A program made the translations under genes and the position numbers. Positions 36,732 through 47,796 of a DNA stretch of 64,000 bases are shown here, piece by piece. Each line of letters starts with the position of its first letter. The stretch's first letter is position 1. The notes beneath the pieces were generated by a model. It ran no database searches and had not been told where the DNA came from. It worked only from the letters and a program-made list of their open reading frames with translations. This DNA comes from Atrina japonica (taxonomy: Eukaryota > Mollusca > Bivalvia > Pterioida > Pinnidae): NCBI GenBank assembly GCA_030159075.1, contig BROG01000026.1:12501-76500 (forward strand). The letters run 5' to 3'.

Positions 36732-37870
36732 ACAGTAAAACATGTCTTGTGAGACCACATGTCTTGTGAGGCTGTCTTGTGAGACCACATGTCTGGTGAG
36801 ACTACATGTCTTATGAGACCACATGTCTTATGAGACTATGTCTTGTGAGACCACATGTCTTGTGGGACTATGTCTTGTGAGACCACATGTCTTGTGAGAC
36901 TACAAGTCTTGTGAGACTATTTCTTGAGAGACCACATGTCTTTTGAAATCATGTGTCTTATGAGATTATGTCTTATGAGATTATGTGAAACCACATGTCT
37001 TGTGAGACCACATGTCTTGTGAGACTATGTCTTGTGAGACCACATGTCTTGTGAGACTACAAGTCTTGTGAAACTATTTCTTGAGAGACCACGTCTTTTG
37101 AAATCACGTTTCTTATGAGATTACATGTCTTGAGAGACCACATGTCTTGTGAAACTACATGTTTTGTGAAATTAAAAGACTACATGTCTTGTGAGACCAC
37201 ATGTTTTGTGAGATTACATGTCTTATTTCTTGTGAGATTACATGTTTTATGAGATCACATCTTATAAGACCAAATGTCTTATGTGACCACATGTCATGTG
37301 TGACCACATGTCTTGTGTGACCACATGTCTTGTGAAATCACATTTTATGAGATGTGTCTTGTATGACCATGTCTTGTGAGACCACATGTCTTATGAGACC
37401 ACATGTCTTATGAGACCACATTTCTTGTGAGACCACATGTCTTGTGAGACCACATGTCTTGTGTGACCACAAGTCTTGTGAGACCACATGTCTTGTGAGA
37501 CCACATGGCTTATTAGACCACATGTCTTGTGTGACCACAAGTCTTGTGAAACCACATGTCTTGTGCGACCACTTGTCTTGTGAAACCACATGTCTTGTGA
37601 AACCACATGTTTTATAAGACTCTGTCTTGTGAAATCATGTCTTATGAGATTACATCTGGTGAGTTCATATATTGTAAGACCACATGTCTTGTGAGACCAC
37701 ATTTTCTGAGAACTTCTTAGTTAAATGATCCTTTAGATAACGCATCTTATAATGGACCACATTCTTTTGAAAATCACTTGATAGATCCTTTTGATTATAA
37801 GGAACCACCTGTCTTGGGAGACCACATTTGAGTGGCAGATGGATTGTTCTTTCAAGACAAGTTTTACTGT
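36732..37870. mobile_element. Type III MITE inflated to 1.14 kb by an internal satellite
   Basis: The left tip ACAGTAAAACATGTCTTG and the complement of the right tip (ACAGTAAAACTTGTCTTG) match at 17 of 18 positions. Between them lie about 50 copies of a ~17-18-bp unit, GAGACCACATGTCTTGT, with variants. The unit is the MITE's own subterminal GAGACCAC/GTCTTGT segment. Near the right end non-repeated element sequence returns (AAGGAACCACCTGTCTTGGG, GTGGCAGATGGATTG). Confidence 0.85.
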
Positions 37871-38634
37871 AAATATCATAGACAAACATTTCTTTTTATG
37901 TAGCCATAATGTATTGGAAGTGATGCCATTTAAACTCCCTTCATAACTACTTGCAAAACTGTTATCCTATGAATATCAAATCACAGATCCTATATTACAA
38001 ATTAAAACATGAATAAATGTGAAATGTGGATTACTGGACACGGATTTATGGTGACATTCTGTTATCGTAATGGCCCTTGCCACAACAAGACTAATTCCTC
38101 CAGAATATTCAGCTTTTCGAGAGAAAAAATTTGCTTTTATTTTGTTTCATTTTTCAGATCGCAGCTTATCAGGCCTGTTGAGGCCTGTTTTTAAAAATTA
38201 TCATTGCCTAATGAAGAACTACATGTAATTAAAGGCATTCTTTTATTTCAATTGTGTTTTATGCCATACTCAGTAATTTTCAAGTCAGACGGGGGTGCCT
38301 AGATTTTAAAGGTGGAGAAATCACTTGCAGTGTACTGCGGGTTTGCCTTTTTAAACCAATGAAAAAGTGACTTAAGCGATCTTGTAAATTTAACAAACGG
38401 CAAAGAGAATTTATTTCATAATACAAAGTTTATGTGTTGAGTGTTGTTTATAATATCAAAATTCTTTACATCCGTTTAACATTTGATAAACTTACAAGAT
38501 CACATAATTCGCATGTTCAGTGGTTGAAATTACACGCCTGTGTGTACAGGGTCATTTGCTTGTGACCCTATAGCAGATTGCATTTGATCCTCTATGTGAC
38601 ATATCAGAAAGCAGAAGCAATGAGAGATTGGTTT

Positions 38635-38677
<43 letters not shown>

Positions 38678-38681
38678 TTTT
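37871..38681. other. Noncoding, with a long poly-T
   Basis: A ~38-bp T run ends near 38676, directly before a TTAA-MITE. A strong acceptor-like site (TTTCATTTTTCAG, ending 38157) opens 23 codons in phase 1 and then stops at 38228. See the rejected list. Confidence 0.5.
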
Positions 38682-38772
38682 TTAACTCATCAACCCCTGA
38701 AAAACAATGGACTCTTCTGTAAATCAATGAGTTAGACCAGTTTAAATATGTCTCTTGAGGTAAATGGGTTAA
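38682..38772. mobile_element. TTAA-MITE copy
   Basis: TTAACTCATCAACCCCTGAA at the left, GAGGTAAATGGGTTAA at the right, 91 bp including both TTAA. Confidence 0.85.
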
Positions 38773-38913
38773 ATTAGATTGGTGATTGTCTGAACCCAGA
38801 TAACACTGTTATATTGCACTCTCTCTGTACCCTATCACAGCTACTTCCTGGATTCACCTATTCGTATTGCCACTTTTCAACTAAATTGATATATAACTGG
38901 ATTATAATTCAAT

Positions 38914-38940
38914 ATGTGTGTATATATATGTGTGTGTGTG

Positions 38941-38979
<39 letters not shown>

Positions 38980-39012
38980 GTATATTTGTGTGTGTATATA
39001 TACACACACACA

Positions 39013-39084
<72 letters not shown>
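38914..39084. repeat. Compound TG/TA microsatellite
   Basis: (TG)n, (TA)n, (CA)n then a ~68-bp (TA)n block. AT cruciform-prone, and open frames here are compositional. Confidence 0.97.
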
Positions 39085-39087
<3 letters not shown>

Positions 39088-39088
<1 letters not shown>

Positions 39089-40005
39089 ATGTATATATAA
39101 CTGTGATACCTTGGTCTGATATTCTATGACATATGTTACAGAAAACATAGTATACCTGTGATACCTGGCTCTGATATTCTATGACATATGTTACAGAAAA
39201 CATAGTATAACTGTGATACCTGGCTCTGATATTCTATGTTACAGAAAACATAGTAAATGTATAACTGTGATACCTGGCTCTGATATTCTATGACATATGT
39301 TACAGAAAACATAGTATACCTGTGATACCTTGGTCTGATATTCTATGACATATGTTACAGAAAACATAGTATACCTGTGAACCTGGCTCCGATATTCTAT
39401 GACATATGTTACAGAAAACATAGTATAACTGTGATACCTGGCTCTGATATTCTATGACATATGTTACAGAAAACATAGTATAACTGTGATACCTGGCTCT
39501 GATATTCTATGACATATGTTACAGAAAACATAGTAAATGTATAACTGTGATACCTGGCTCTGATATTCTATGACATATGTTACAGAAAACATAGTATACC
39601 TGTGATACCTTGGTCTGATATTCTATGACATATGTTACAGAAAACATAGTATACCTGTGAACCTGGCTCCGATATTCTATGACAGATGTTACAGAAAACA
39701 TAGTATACCTGTGATACCTTGGTCTGATATTCTATGACATATGTTACAGAAAACATAGTATAACTGTGATACCTGGCTCTGATATTCTCTGTTACAGAAA
39801 ACATAGTATACCTGTGATACCTTGGTCTGATATTCTATGACATATGTTACAGAAAACATAGTATAACTGTGATACCTGGCTCTGATATTCTATGACATAT
39901 GTTACAGAAAACATAGTATAACTGCGATACCTGGCTCTGATATTCTATGTTACAGAAAACATAGTATAACTGTGATACCTGGCTCTGATATTCTAGAAAA
40001 TCTGT
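39088..40005. repeat. 55-bp tandem array (about 17 copies)
   Basis: Unit: ACAGAAAACATAGTATAACT, GTGATACCTGGCTCTGATAT, TCTATGACATATGTT. Variants swap TAACT/TACCT, GGCTC/TGGTC, and some copies delete ACATATG. The variant order recurs (39239-39421 closely resembles 39519-39701), so a higher-order block of about five units was duplicated. Confidence 0.95.
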
Positions 40006-40108
40006 TATTATAGAAACCATAGATCTTTTATCAAGGTCAATCAACAAACAAAATATGCCATGTTAATTAATCATTTTGATTGCATTTTGGTTGCTAGCCA
40101 CTCAGGTA

Positions 40109-40202
40109 TTAACTCCTTTACCCCAGAAAAGCAATTATGGACTCTTCTGTAAATCAGTGACTTGGACCAGTCCAAATGTGTCTTTAGGGGTGAACTAGTT
40201 AA
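40109..40202. mobile_element. TTAA-MITE copy
   Basis: TTAACTCCTTTACCCCAGAA to AGGGGTGAACTAGTTAA, 94 bp including both TTAA. Confidence 0.85.
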
Positions 40203-40290
40203 CAATAGAAGTTACAGGTACATCAGATCAACTGAATAACTATTTTAGATGATCAAAGAGAGATTACATGTATGTAGGGTTTAATATTAC

Positions 40291-40470
40291 AGTTAAATCT
40301 ATCTTAAGAGACCATCCCATCTGCCACTGAAATGTGGTTTCTAAAGTCAGGTGGTCTATCAAAAGAGGTTTTGTCTGAAGGATTATTCAACCACTGGGTT
40401 TTCAGAATTTTGTCACAGAATACAGGTGATCTTTTATGAGAGAGTTCACTTACGACTGGTTTCACTGTAC
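40291..40470. mobile_element. Type III MITE, full single copy
   Basis: ACAGTTAAATCTATCTTAAG to CTGGTTTCACTGTA, with the interior GCCACTGAAATGTGG, GGATTATTCAACCACTGGGT and ACAGGTGATCTTTTATGAGA. It serves as the unoccupied comparison site for the nested insertion at 41023. Confidence 0.8.
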
Positions 40471-40535
40471 ATATGGAATTATTGCATTACTGCATCAATT
40501 AGTAAAAGGTGGAGTTTTTTTTCAAATAATCTTTA

Positions 40536-40639
<104 letters not shown>

Positions 40640-40923
40640 TTAAATCAAAAGTTTTCAGAACTAAAATTGGCTCATGTATCTATGAAAAAGAATGGACTGG
40701 ACTCTACTTCAGTGACATGGTCTAGTCCATCTTTGTCTGTAAGGGTGGGAAAAATTAAGGTGTACTTTAACTGAATTTCACAGAGTTCTATTTCATTATT
40801 TTTGTCTATCATAAAATCATTTTATACACTGTAATGATATATTTTTTTCAATTTGCATCCCAAATAAATATTAACAAAGGTGATAAAACCTATCGTAACT
40901 ATGACACTTTGTGTAGTCCTTAT

Positions 40924-41180
40924 ACAGTGGAACCTGTCTTGAGAGACAGTGCTGATCTGCTACTGAAATCTGGTCTCACAAGACAGATGGTCTCTCAAAA
41001 GAGGTTTTATTTGAAGAATTATTTAACTTATTCACCCCTAAAGACACAGTTGGACTGATCCAAGTCATTGATTTACTGAAGAGTCAATTGTTGTTCAGGG
41101 TTTGATGAGTTAACCAAATTGGTTTTCAAAATGTGGTCTCAGAAAACTGGTGGTCTTTCATGAGAGTACAGGTTGCACTG
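40924..41180. mobile_element. Type III MITE interrupted by a TTAA-MITE
   Basis: TACAGTGGAACCTGTCTTGA at the left and ACAGGTTGCACTGT at the right are the element ends. The middle is split at 41023-41113 by a TTAA-MITE. Removing the insert and one TTAA gives ATTATTTAACCAAATTGG, which matches the intact copy near 40382 (GGATTATTCAACCACTGG). Confidence 0.85.
41023..41113. mobile_element. Nested TTAA-MITE with target duplication
   Basis: The 83-bp element at 41027-41109 is flanked by TTAA at 41023-41026 and 41110-41113. Left end CTTATTCACCCCTAAAGACA, right end TTCAGGGTTTGATGAG: imperfect inverted ends. This copy establishes TTAA as the target duplication. A TTAA target is known for piggyBac and Kolobok transposases. 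Which one mobilised it is unknown. Confidence 0.85.
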
Positions 41181-41430
41181 TCTTAATTACATAAAACCCA
41201 TGTAGAAAATTCTCAAATGATAGACATTTTAGATATATTAGATCATATTAGATTTTGTTTTAAATTAATGTAACTATATTGACTTATTCTATAATTACAA
41301 AAAAGGTAACTTTATGCAAAAATAAAAATAAAATGCTAACTATACACATGAAAAACTGAAAATTAAGCTTTAATATTCAAATGCATTTTGAGGAAAAGGG
41401 GTTATTGTTTGCTTTTTGGTAGAGAATGGC

Positions 41431-41823
41431 CTTTATAAAGAGGTTTATTCATTATAAAAAAGTTAACAAAGGTTATTTTTGAATGATGTTTATCATAGGC
41501 AGGTACCCATTATACAGAGGTGACCTTTAATGCAGAGGTGGCTTTTAATGCAAGACTAACTGTACATGTACCAAGTCTTATTCAAATTCTGTTCTTTCCA
41601 ATGCATAGGAAAGAAATGCAGATTGATTGATTGGATTGATGCATTATGTAGTACTGTGGATTTGAAATTAGCTTTATTTGTACGTACTGGAAGCTGGATA
41701 ACCTGAAGAAAAAAACTCCAAATGGATGATACATGCAGTAATGTCATTTTCTTTATATACATACATGATTGGTATATACCGTGGAACCTTACCATTAACT
41801 AACTAGAGTTAGATAAACATGAT
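41431..41823. repeat. Direct duplication, copy 1 (clean AT-rich version)
   Basis: 393 bp starting CTTTATAAAGAGGTTTATTC and ending GTTAGATAAACATGAT. Apart from the patched sites it matches 42165-42551 essentially base for base. Confidence 0.9.
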
Positions 41824-42164
41824 CCCGGACGCGCACGACCGCGGCACCTGGCCGTCCCTCGCGCCGCCCGTCCCCGAGGCCCGTCGCGTCGTTGCTCGCG
41901 CTGTGATAACCGCCCGCCGTCATCCCATTCCGTCGCCCCAGCGCGCCGCGCCATCCCCGGTCGTCTTTGGCCTTCGTCTTTCTTCTGTCCCCCCCGCCGC
42001 TGCCGCCGTTGCCGTCCCGGCGCCGCTCTGCCGCCAGTTTACACGGTTCGCGCTCTGGTCCCTGTCGGAGGTCCCCCGATTCCGGCCGCGCGCGTCATCG
42101 TGCCCGCTCCCCCCATCGCCGGCCATGATCTGCGCACGTACCTTCACCCCGCTGCCCCGCGCGC
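41824..42164. other. Anomalous GC-rich, A-poor block (~341 bp)
   Basis: The sequence switches abruptly after ...AAACATGAT to CCCGGACGCGCACGACCGCG and remains C/G-rich (many CpG, very few A) up to CTGCCCCGCGCGCC, then returns abruptly to the AT-rich duplicate. The + strand is strongly C-rich. It contains a stop-poor frame (41819-42172) and an antisense one, explained by composition. No domain or rRNA/tRNA motif is seen. Most likely an artefact of assembly or low-quality reads. A foreign insertion is the alternative. Confidence 0.8.
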
Positions 42165-42551
42165 CTTTATAAAGAGGTTTATTCATTATAAAAAAGTTAA
42201 CAAAGGTTATTTTTGTCTCCACCCCCGCGCCAAATGATGTTTATCATAGGCAGGTACCCATTATACAGAGGTGACCTTTAATGCAGAGGTGGCTTTTAAT
42301 GCAAGACTCCCGCCCTCCAGGCCATATGCAGATTGATTGATTGGATTGATGCATTATGTAGTACTGTGGATTTGAAATTAGCTTTATTTGTCCCAGCCCA
42401 TGAAGGAAAAAAACTCCAAATGGATGATACATGCAGTAATGTCACGCGCGTCGTCGCGCTGTTCTCTGCCGCTTTTGCCTTTATATACATACATGATTGG
42501 TATATACCGTGGAACCTTACCATTAACTAACTAGAGTTAGATAAACATGAT
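42165..42551. repeat. Direct duplication, copy 2 with four GC-rich patches
   Basis: Matches copy 1 except at four places. At 42216-42232 TCTCCACCCCCGCGCCA is inserted. At 42309-42325 CCCGCCCTCCAGGCCAT replaces ~52 bp. At 42392-42406 CCCAGCCCATGAAGG replaces 27 bp. At 42445-42479 a 35-bp CG-rich string starting CGCGCGTCGTCGCGC replaces 5 bp. The sequence then continues into unique DNA (AATCAACTAACACTCG). Confidence 0.9.
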
Positions 42552-43056
42552 AATCAACTAACACTCGTTGTTTAATCTATATATACATTTATACATGTAT
42601 AATGTATACCTGGTTTGCTCTCGTTCAATTTTAGCTATTTCCATTTTGATTTTCAAGCAAAGTTTTTGAGGCACATATATACATGTACATGCAATCCATG
42701 AGAATATTGTGAGGAAAGACTTCCATTTGCATCCCCTAATGAAATATTACCCAAAATATCATAAAATGCAGAAAACATTAAAGTGTATAAATATGTTTCA
42801 GAATTTCTTCATGTATTTCTTACATCAAGGAAATATATCCAGAAATTAAGTGATCACAATTAAAAACATTTTTAATGTTTTGGGTAATATTGGAGTAGAG
42901 GGTGCAAATGGAAGTCTTATCTATCAAGGTACAGGGCTAATGTAAGAAGAGTCGAAAATATATATAGTCTTAGAATGGCTAAAATAACCAGGGGCAAACA
43001 TTTCAAGGTGTACCTTATACATGTGTATATATCTCAGCTTAATCAAAGTATCCCAC
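42552..43056. other. Noncoding, nothing recognised
   Basis: Two loosely inverted phrases (GACTTCCATTTGCATCCCCT near 42719 and the complement GGGTGCAAATGGAAGTC near 42900, with ACCCAAAATA / TTGGGTAATATT inside) outline a ~200-bp inverted-repeat element at about 42718-42916. No exon. Confidence 0.5.
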
Positions 43057-43330
43057 AAGCTGGCCTGGCTCAGTCAATAGTGCGTTCGACCCTTGATCAT
43101 GTGGTTGTGAGTTTGAGTCCAGTACAGGTCGGATTCATGACTTTCGGATGAGACAGAAAAAACAGAGGTCCATGTCACAGGTGTTGGCATGTTAAAGAAC
43201 CCTCACTGCTCAATAATGTAAGTGCCAAGCATAGGCCAAACTTTAAAGCCCTTCACTGGCATTGGTGCCATCTCCATATGAGTGAAAGGTTATTGAGTGG
43301 GACGTTATATTACAATACAACCAACCAATC
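43057..43330 (+). mobile_element. tRNA-derived SINE (family 2)
   Basis: The tRNA-like head has TGGCCTGGCTCAGTCAATAG (A box) and GTTTGAGTCCAGTACAGG (B box). The body contains GGTGTTGGCATGTTAAAGAA and GCATAGGCCAAACTTTAAAG. The tail GAGTGGGACGTTATATTACA is followed by the simple repeat AACCAACCAATC. About 270 bp, apparently full length. Confidence 0.8.
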
Positions 43331-43650
43331 AGAGAATCCCACTACTCATTGATTTTACATGTGCAGCTATTGCCATAGACGATATACTCCTTGTATAAAA
43401 GATCTGGTGTCCAGCATTCCCTTGCATGTGGAAAGTGAGACTGCAAATCAGAAGCCATTTCATACTTGAAACTTTTTGGATCACCTGAGGGACATGCGGG
43501 GCAGATGTATGTTGTACATAAACAATTAAATCTATGAGCATTTCAACTCCATTTCAAAAACTATTAGGTAGTAAAAAGATGATACGTAATCAATTATAAT
43601 TGAAAATCAATCAGTTTACCAAATGTTCCATTTCCATTTTCTATAAATGA

Positions 43651-43741
43651 TTAATCCATTCACCCCTAATAACACATTTGGATTGGTCAAGGTCATTGAT
43701 GTACAGAAGAGTCCATTGTATTTCAGGGGTTGATGAGTTAA
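43651..43741. mobile_element. TTAA-MITE copy
   Basis: TTAATCCATTCACCCCTAAT to AGGGGTTGATGAGTTAA, 91 bp including both TTAA. The termini are well preserved. Confidence 0.88.
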
Positions 43742-43905
43742 TGAATTTCAATGTCATTTTAAGCTACAGTGCCGAGTTAGAAAAAAAATTAGAATCTAAA
43801 CAAGTTTATTATGAAATACAGGAGGAATACTATATGAAATAAATAACAGTTAATGCTTTGGTTGTCTTATTTATAATGGATGTCCCATGCTACCGTGGTA
43901 TTTGA

Positions 43906-44092
43906 TCTAGTGGAACCTTGCTATTAAGACCACCTAACTGACTGACTCAAAGTGCTCTGATAAGTGAGGTGGTCTTTTAAGTCATGTACTGTTCTAATCA
44001 AGAATATATCAAGAGACTGGAAATTTATGGTCAGAAATGTGAGTTGGTCTCCTAAGCAGGTGGGCTTTAGGCAAGGTTCTATTGGATTTAGA
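43906..44092. mobile_element. Type I MITE copy
   Basis: TAGTGGAACCTTGCTATTAA and GACCACCTAACTGACTGACT at the left, CTTTAGGCAAGGTTCTA at the right. Confidence 0.8.
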
Positions 44093-44295
44093 TATTAAAG
44101 AATTGACACTTAATCATGACATTGCTGGGGGAAGGCAAGCCTAATATGTATGAACTAATGTAAAAATTTATTGATAAAAAGAAATTGATGATGTAATTGA
44201 CAAGTGATAACTTTTCTTCTTCTGATTATTGTACACACTGAGTAACAAATATGAAACTGATTACCCCATCACTGTGTCAATTTCCTTCAAATTTA

Positions 44296-44543
44296 GGGGC
44301 TTCTATGGCCAAGTGGTTAGAGCATCATACTTTGACCCATGAAGTCTCTCACTTCTGGTCATTGCAGGTTCAAACCCCACTGTAACCTAAGCTGATTTTT
44401 GTGAGAACTTTTGCCAGTTTACTTGCAGAAGGTCAGTGGTCTCTTCCTGTGTACATTGTATCCAGGCTTTGTCCTTCACCAATGAAAAAAAAATGGCTGC
44501 CAGCATATAACTGAAAAATTGTTGAGTGTGGAGTGAAAACACT
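44296..44543 (+). mobile_element. SINE family 1, near full-length copy
   Basis: Head GGGGCTTCTATGGCCAAGTG then GTTAGAGCATC (A box region) and GCAGGTTCAAACCCCACTG (B box). Body GCTGATTTTTGTGAGAACTT, GCCAGTTTACTTGCAGAAGG, GTGGTCTCTTCCTGTGTACA. Tail AACTGAAAAATTGTTGAGTG. About 248 bp, the best copy here and usable as the local reference. Confidence 0.88.
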
Positions 44544-44627
44544 AATAGATTCAAATTAACGATGAAGAATTTTCAGGGGGTAAGGGTGGAAGAAGTTATT
44601 AATTTTATCTGCCCCTTGGGTGTTCAG

Positions 44628-45310
44628 AATGTGGTCTCACAAGACAGGTAGTCTTTTATCACAATGGTCTCATAAGACAGATGGTATTTTATGACAGCGG
44701 TCTCACAATACAGGTGGTCTTTAATCACTGGTCTCACAAGACAGGTTTGTTTTTATGATAGTGGTCTCACAAGACAGGTGATCTTTTACACAGTGATCTC
44801 ATAAGACAGGTGGTCTTTTATCACTAGTCTCGCAAGACAGGTATGTTTTTATGATAGTGGTCTCACAAGACAGGTTTGTTTTTATGACAGTGGTCTCATA
44901 AGACAGGTGATCTTTTACACAGTGATCTCATAAGACAGGTGGTCTTTTATCACTAGTCTCGCAAGACAGGTATGTTTTTATGATAGTGGTCTCACAAGAC
45001 AGGTTTGTTTTTATGACAGTGGTCTCACAAGACAGGTATGTTTTTATGACAGTGGTCTCATAAGACAGGTTTGTTTTTATGACAGTGGTCTCACAAGACA
45101 GGTTTGTTTTTATGACAGTGGTCTCATAAGACAGGTTTGTTTCTATGACAGTGGTCTCACAAGACAGGTTTGTTTTTATGACAGTGGTCTCATAAGACAG
45201 GTGATCTTTTTCACAGTGGTCTCACAAGACAGGTGGTCTTTAATCACAGTGGTCTCACAAGACAGGTATGTTTTTATGACAGTGGTCTCACAAGACAGGG
45301 TTTACTGTAT
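44628..45310. mobile_element. Type III MITE expanded by a ~33-bp internal satellite
   Basis: It starts inside the element (TTCAGAATGTGGTCTCACAA, as at 41120) and ends at the element's right terminus (ACAGGGTTTACTGTA). Between are about 20 copies of GTGGTCTCACAAGACAGGTT and TGTTTTTATGACA, with TTT/ATG/GGT variants in higher-order order. Confidence 0.85.
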
Positions 45311-45951
45311 TACTTTTACCTGTCAACAGCTCCATTACATAACTGATCACTTATTTGTGTAATATTTGTAAAACAACAAGTATTAATAAATGAACAGATT
45401 ATAATTGGAGATATTTAAGGATTTGTCATTTTAGAATTCTCCAAAAAGTCTGTTTTCCCTGCCCAACTGTACTAAACATTAAAACATATTTACTGTCCCA
45501 ACTAATCTGTTTGTTAGTGGCTAATTTCGTTAAATGACCAGTTATTATTTGGCCTGAAGCTCTTGTTGTATTCATGTTCAATGGTCATTGTCAACAGATA
45601 TATAGCTACAGGTATACAATAGGAAGGCCATCATGAGAAACTCATCGCGCCTGAGTTCATAAACACCCTTTTACACCTTCGTACTTCTTCTAATGAATGA
45701 CCAATCATCAGATTTTTATCACTGTTTATGATATAACCAGACGATCTGCTTATTTCGATGATCGTAATGATTGGGGCTTTATATATGTCATCCATTCATG
45801 TTGTTGGGAAGGGTTATATCAGATTTTTTAAGGTATCAGCATTGATCTGTACATCTGTATTAAAGGGATAATAGCTTGTTTTTTTTGTTCAAAATGTTTT
45901 TCTTCCTTTTAGTACTTAGATTGATATACACTTACAAAAAAGAGATACTGT
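45311..45951. other. Noncoding, nothing recognised
   Basis: No supported exon or repeat. Confidence 0.4.
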
Positions 45952-46128
45952 AAAAGTTGCTTTAGCAACCACCTGTGTATAAAGACCACCTGGTCACAAA
46001 GACCATTTTTTGCTGTCCTCAATAGTACCATTTGTGTACAAATCAACCTCTATATAAAAACCATCTTCCTATAAAGACTGTTTGTTTTGTTCATTAGAGG
46101 GTCTTTATATACAAGTTTCACTGCATAC
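45952..46128. mobile_element. Type II MITE, full copy
   Basis: CTGTAAAAGTTGCTTTAGCA at the left, TTTATATACAAGTTTCACTG at the right, ~177 bp, with AGACCACCTGGTCACAAAGA and GTACCATTTGTGTACAAATC inside. Closely related to 52836-53014. Confidence 0.8.
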
Positions 46129-46594
46129 ACAGGCATAACAATTCTTAAATACCTATATATTTTGTGAAAATTGCTTGAGAAACCCAGGTTTGGTACTTTT
46201 TAACTCAACCGTACTATTTGGGCGAACCTAAATATTACAGTAACATAAAACTTATATATACAGGGGTTTACTTGGCCAGTCTAGACTGTACTGATTTATG
46301 TATGGGATAAGAATGTTGACTTTTATGGATGAAATCAGGGAGAGTTATTCCATTGAAATTTAAATCAGGTCACATGTTTATGCAAAATTATTGACCCAAA
46401 TACTAGCAATTGATTGCTTTGGCTTGATCTAACGAGTGGCGTGACTACTTAAAACCCTTGCCACTTGTCCCGCTTGAGACAGGGAAAAAGAAATTTAGTG
46501 TATTTGTTAATATCCTTGCTCAGGTGGTCCATATTTCCAACAGCTTTTTTTGTATAAACTTGTTCATCCTAGACCCTTTACCATCCATCTAGGC
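46129..46594. other. Noncoding, nothing recognised
   Basis: No supported feature. Confidence 0.4.
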
Positions 46595-46720
46595 CTAGAT
46601 CTGTGCAGACGAGATGAAAATGTGCCCCATGAAATCTGTCACAGCCAGAGATAAAACCAGGGACCTTCATCTTGAAGATTTGGTCCTATACCAACTGAGC
46701 TATTCACTATCTGACAATCT
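46595..46720 (-). mobile_element. tRNA-like SINE head, antisense
   Basis: On the + strand: GATAAAACCAGGGACCTTCA (antisense B box) and CTATACCAACTGAGCTATTC (antisense A box, AGCTCAGTTGGT). The spacing fits a tRNA-type promoter. The body is not clearly delimited. Confidence 0.55.
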
Positions 46721-46866
46721 ATGAGAGAGTTGGCTTTTAAATTGTTCATGAGGAATATAACAGCTTTAATATCTATGTTGTTTGTGTTACCCCCCTACCC
46801 ATGAAACCGGGCAGACTTTGGCTCTTATCTACATCAGTATATCAGTACGTCTGGTAAAGGTTTTAT

Positions 46867-46957
46867 TTAACTCATCAAACCCTGAAAAACAATGAACTGT
46901 TCTGTTGATTAATGACTTAGACCAGTCCAAATGTGTCTTTAGGGCTGAATGAATTAA
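46867..46957. mobile_element. TTAA-MITE copy
   Basis: TTAACTCATCAAACCCTGAA to AGGGCTGAATGAATTAA, 91 bp. Confidence 0.85.
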
Positions 46958-47194
46958 AGTATGAATGTAATTTCTTACCATTCACATAATATTGGTTACA
47001 TAGATAGGGGCATTGGACATGTATAGCTTCATCAATCAGGGATTTTCCTAGGCCTATTTTGGTTCCAGGTATTGGACCCTTCCCAATGCAAAAATGGCTT
47101 TATTGTATTTTTTTCCAAAAATATGCAAAAATTCCCAGTTTGGAATTTCAAAATAAAAAATAAAATATTTTCAAATACATGCCTTAAACTAAGT

Positions 47195-47530
47195 TTTTTT
47201 TTTATGCCCCGGGCCTTAAATGTCTGTCGGAGGCATCTAGTGTTTGTATTGTTAATCTGTCTGTCAGAGCCATCTAGTGTTTGGATCGTCCGTCTGTCTG
47301 TTCGTAATTCTGTCCGCTTGCATATAAAGTGCAATATTTCAAGTTTGGATTGTGATACAGTACCAAAACTAAGACTATAAGTTCATTTAAGGGTCACTGA
47401 CATCACTTGCCCCTGGGGGGTTTGGTGCAGTCAAAATGTTAGCCATTGTAATATTTAAAGTATACATATTATTTGCCAGCATAGAAATTTGTTGGGGGTA
47501 GGAAAATCCCTGTCAATATTCTCATTATAA
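47195..47530 (+). repeat. Interspersed repeat with duplicated CATCTAGTGTTT phrase
   Basis: Contains GTCGGAGGCATCTAGTGTTT and a second AGAGCCATCTAGTGTTTGGA 53 bp later, then GTCCGTCTGTCTG. The style matches the GTCCGTCCGTC-containing families at 14988 and 50610. Boundaries are approximate. Confidence 0.4.
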
Positions 47531-47796
47531 TGCTTCTCATAGAACTGTATTTCTGTTTATATGTATAGACACTTACAGTATATTTTCTATCAAGCATAAT
47601 TATCTCCTTTAATTTCCAGATGTAAATTAGCACTTGATTTTGAATCAGGTGCTTTCAGATAGAAAGTCTAATGTTTCAGAATTTTACAAGGTTGTTTGAA
47701 TTGCTTTTTATCAAGTCATGTATTGTAAGTTATTGTAGTTGAAGATTTTTTGGAGCGAAATCTGTATGCTTACATAATAAGTTGAACATTTTATAC

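Noticed and set aside
38158..38228. Phase-1 exon after a strong acceptor (frame DRSLSGLLRPVFKNY..)
   Set aside because: Only 23 codons before a stop, no donor, no recognised motif. A random frame of this length is common.
41819..42222. 117-codon + frame and 100-codon antisense frame in the GC-rich block
   Set aside because: GC-rich, A-poor sequence lacks stops by composition. Low-complexity Pro/Arg/Ala peptides, and the block itself is probably artefactual.
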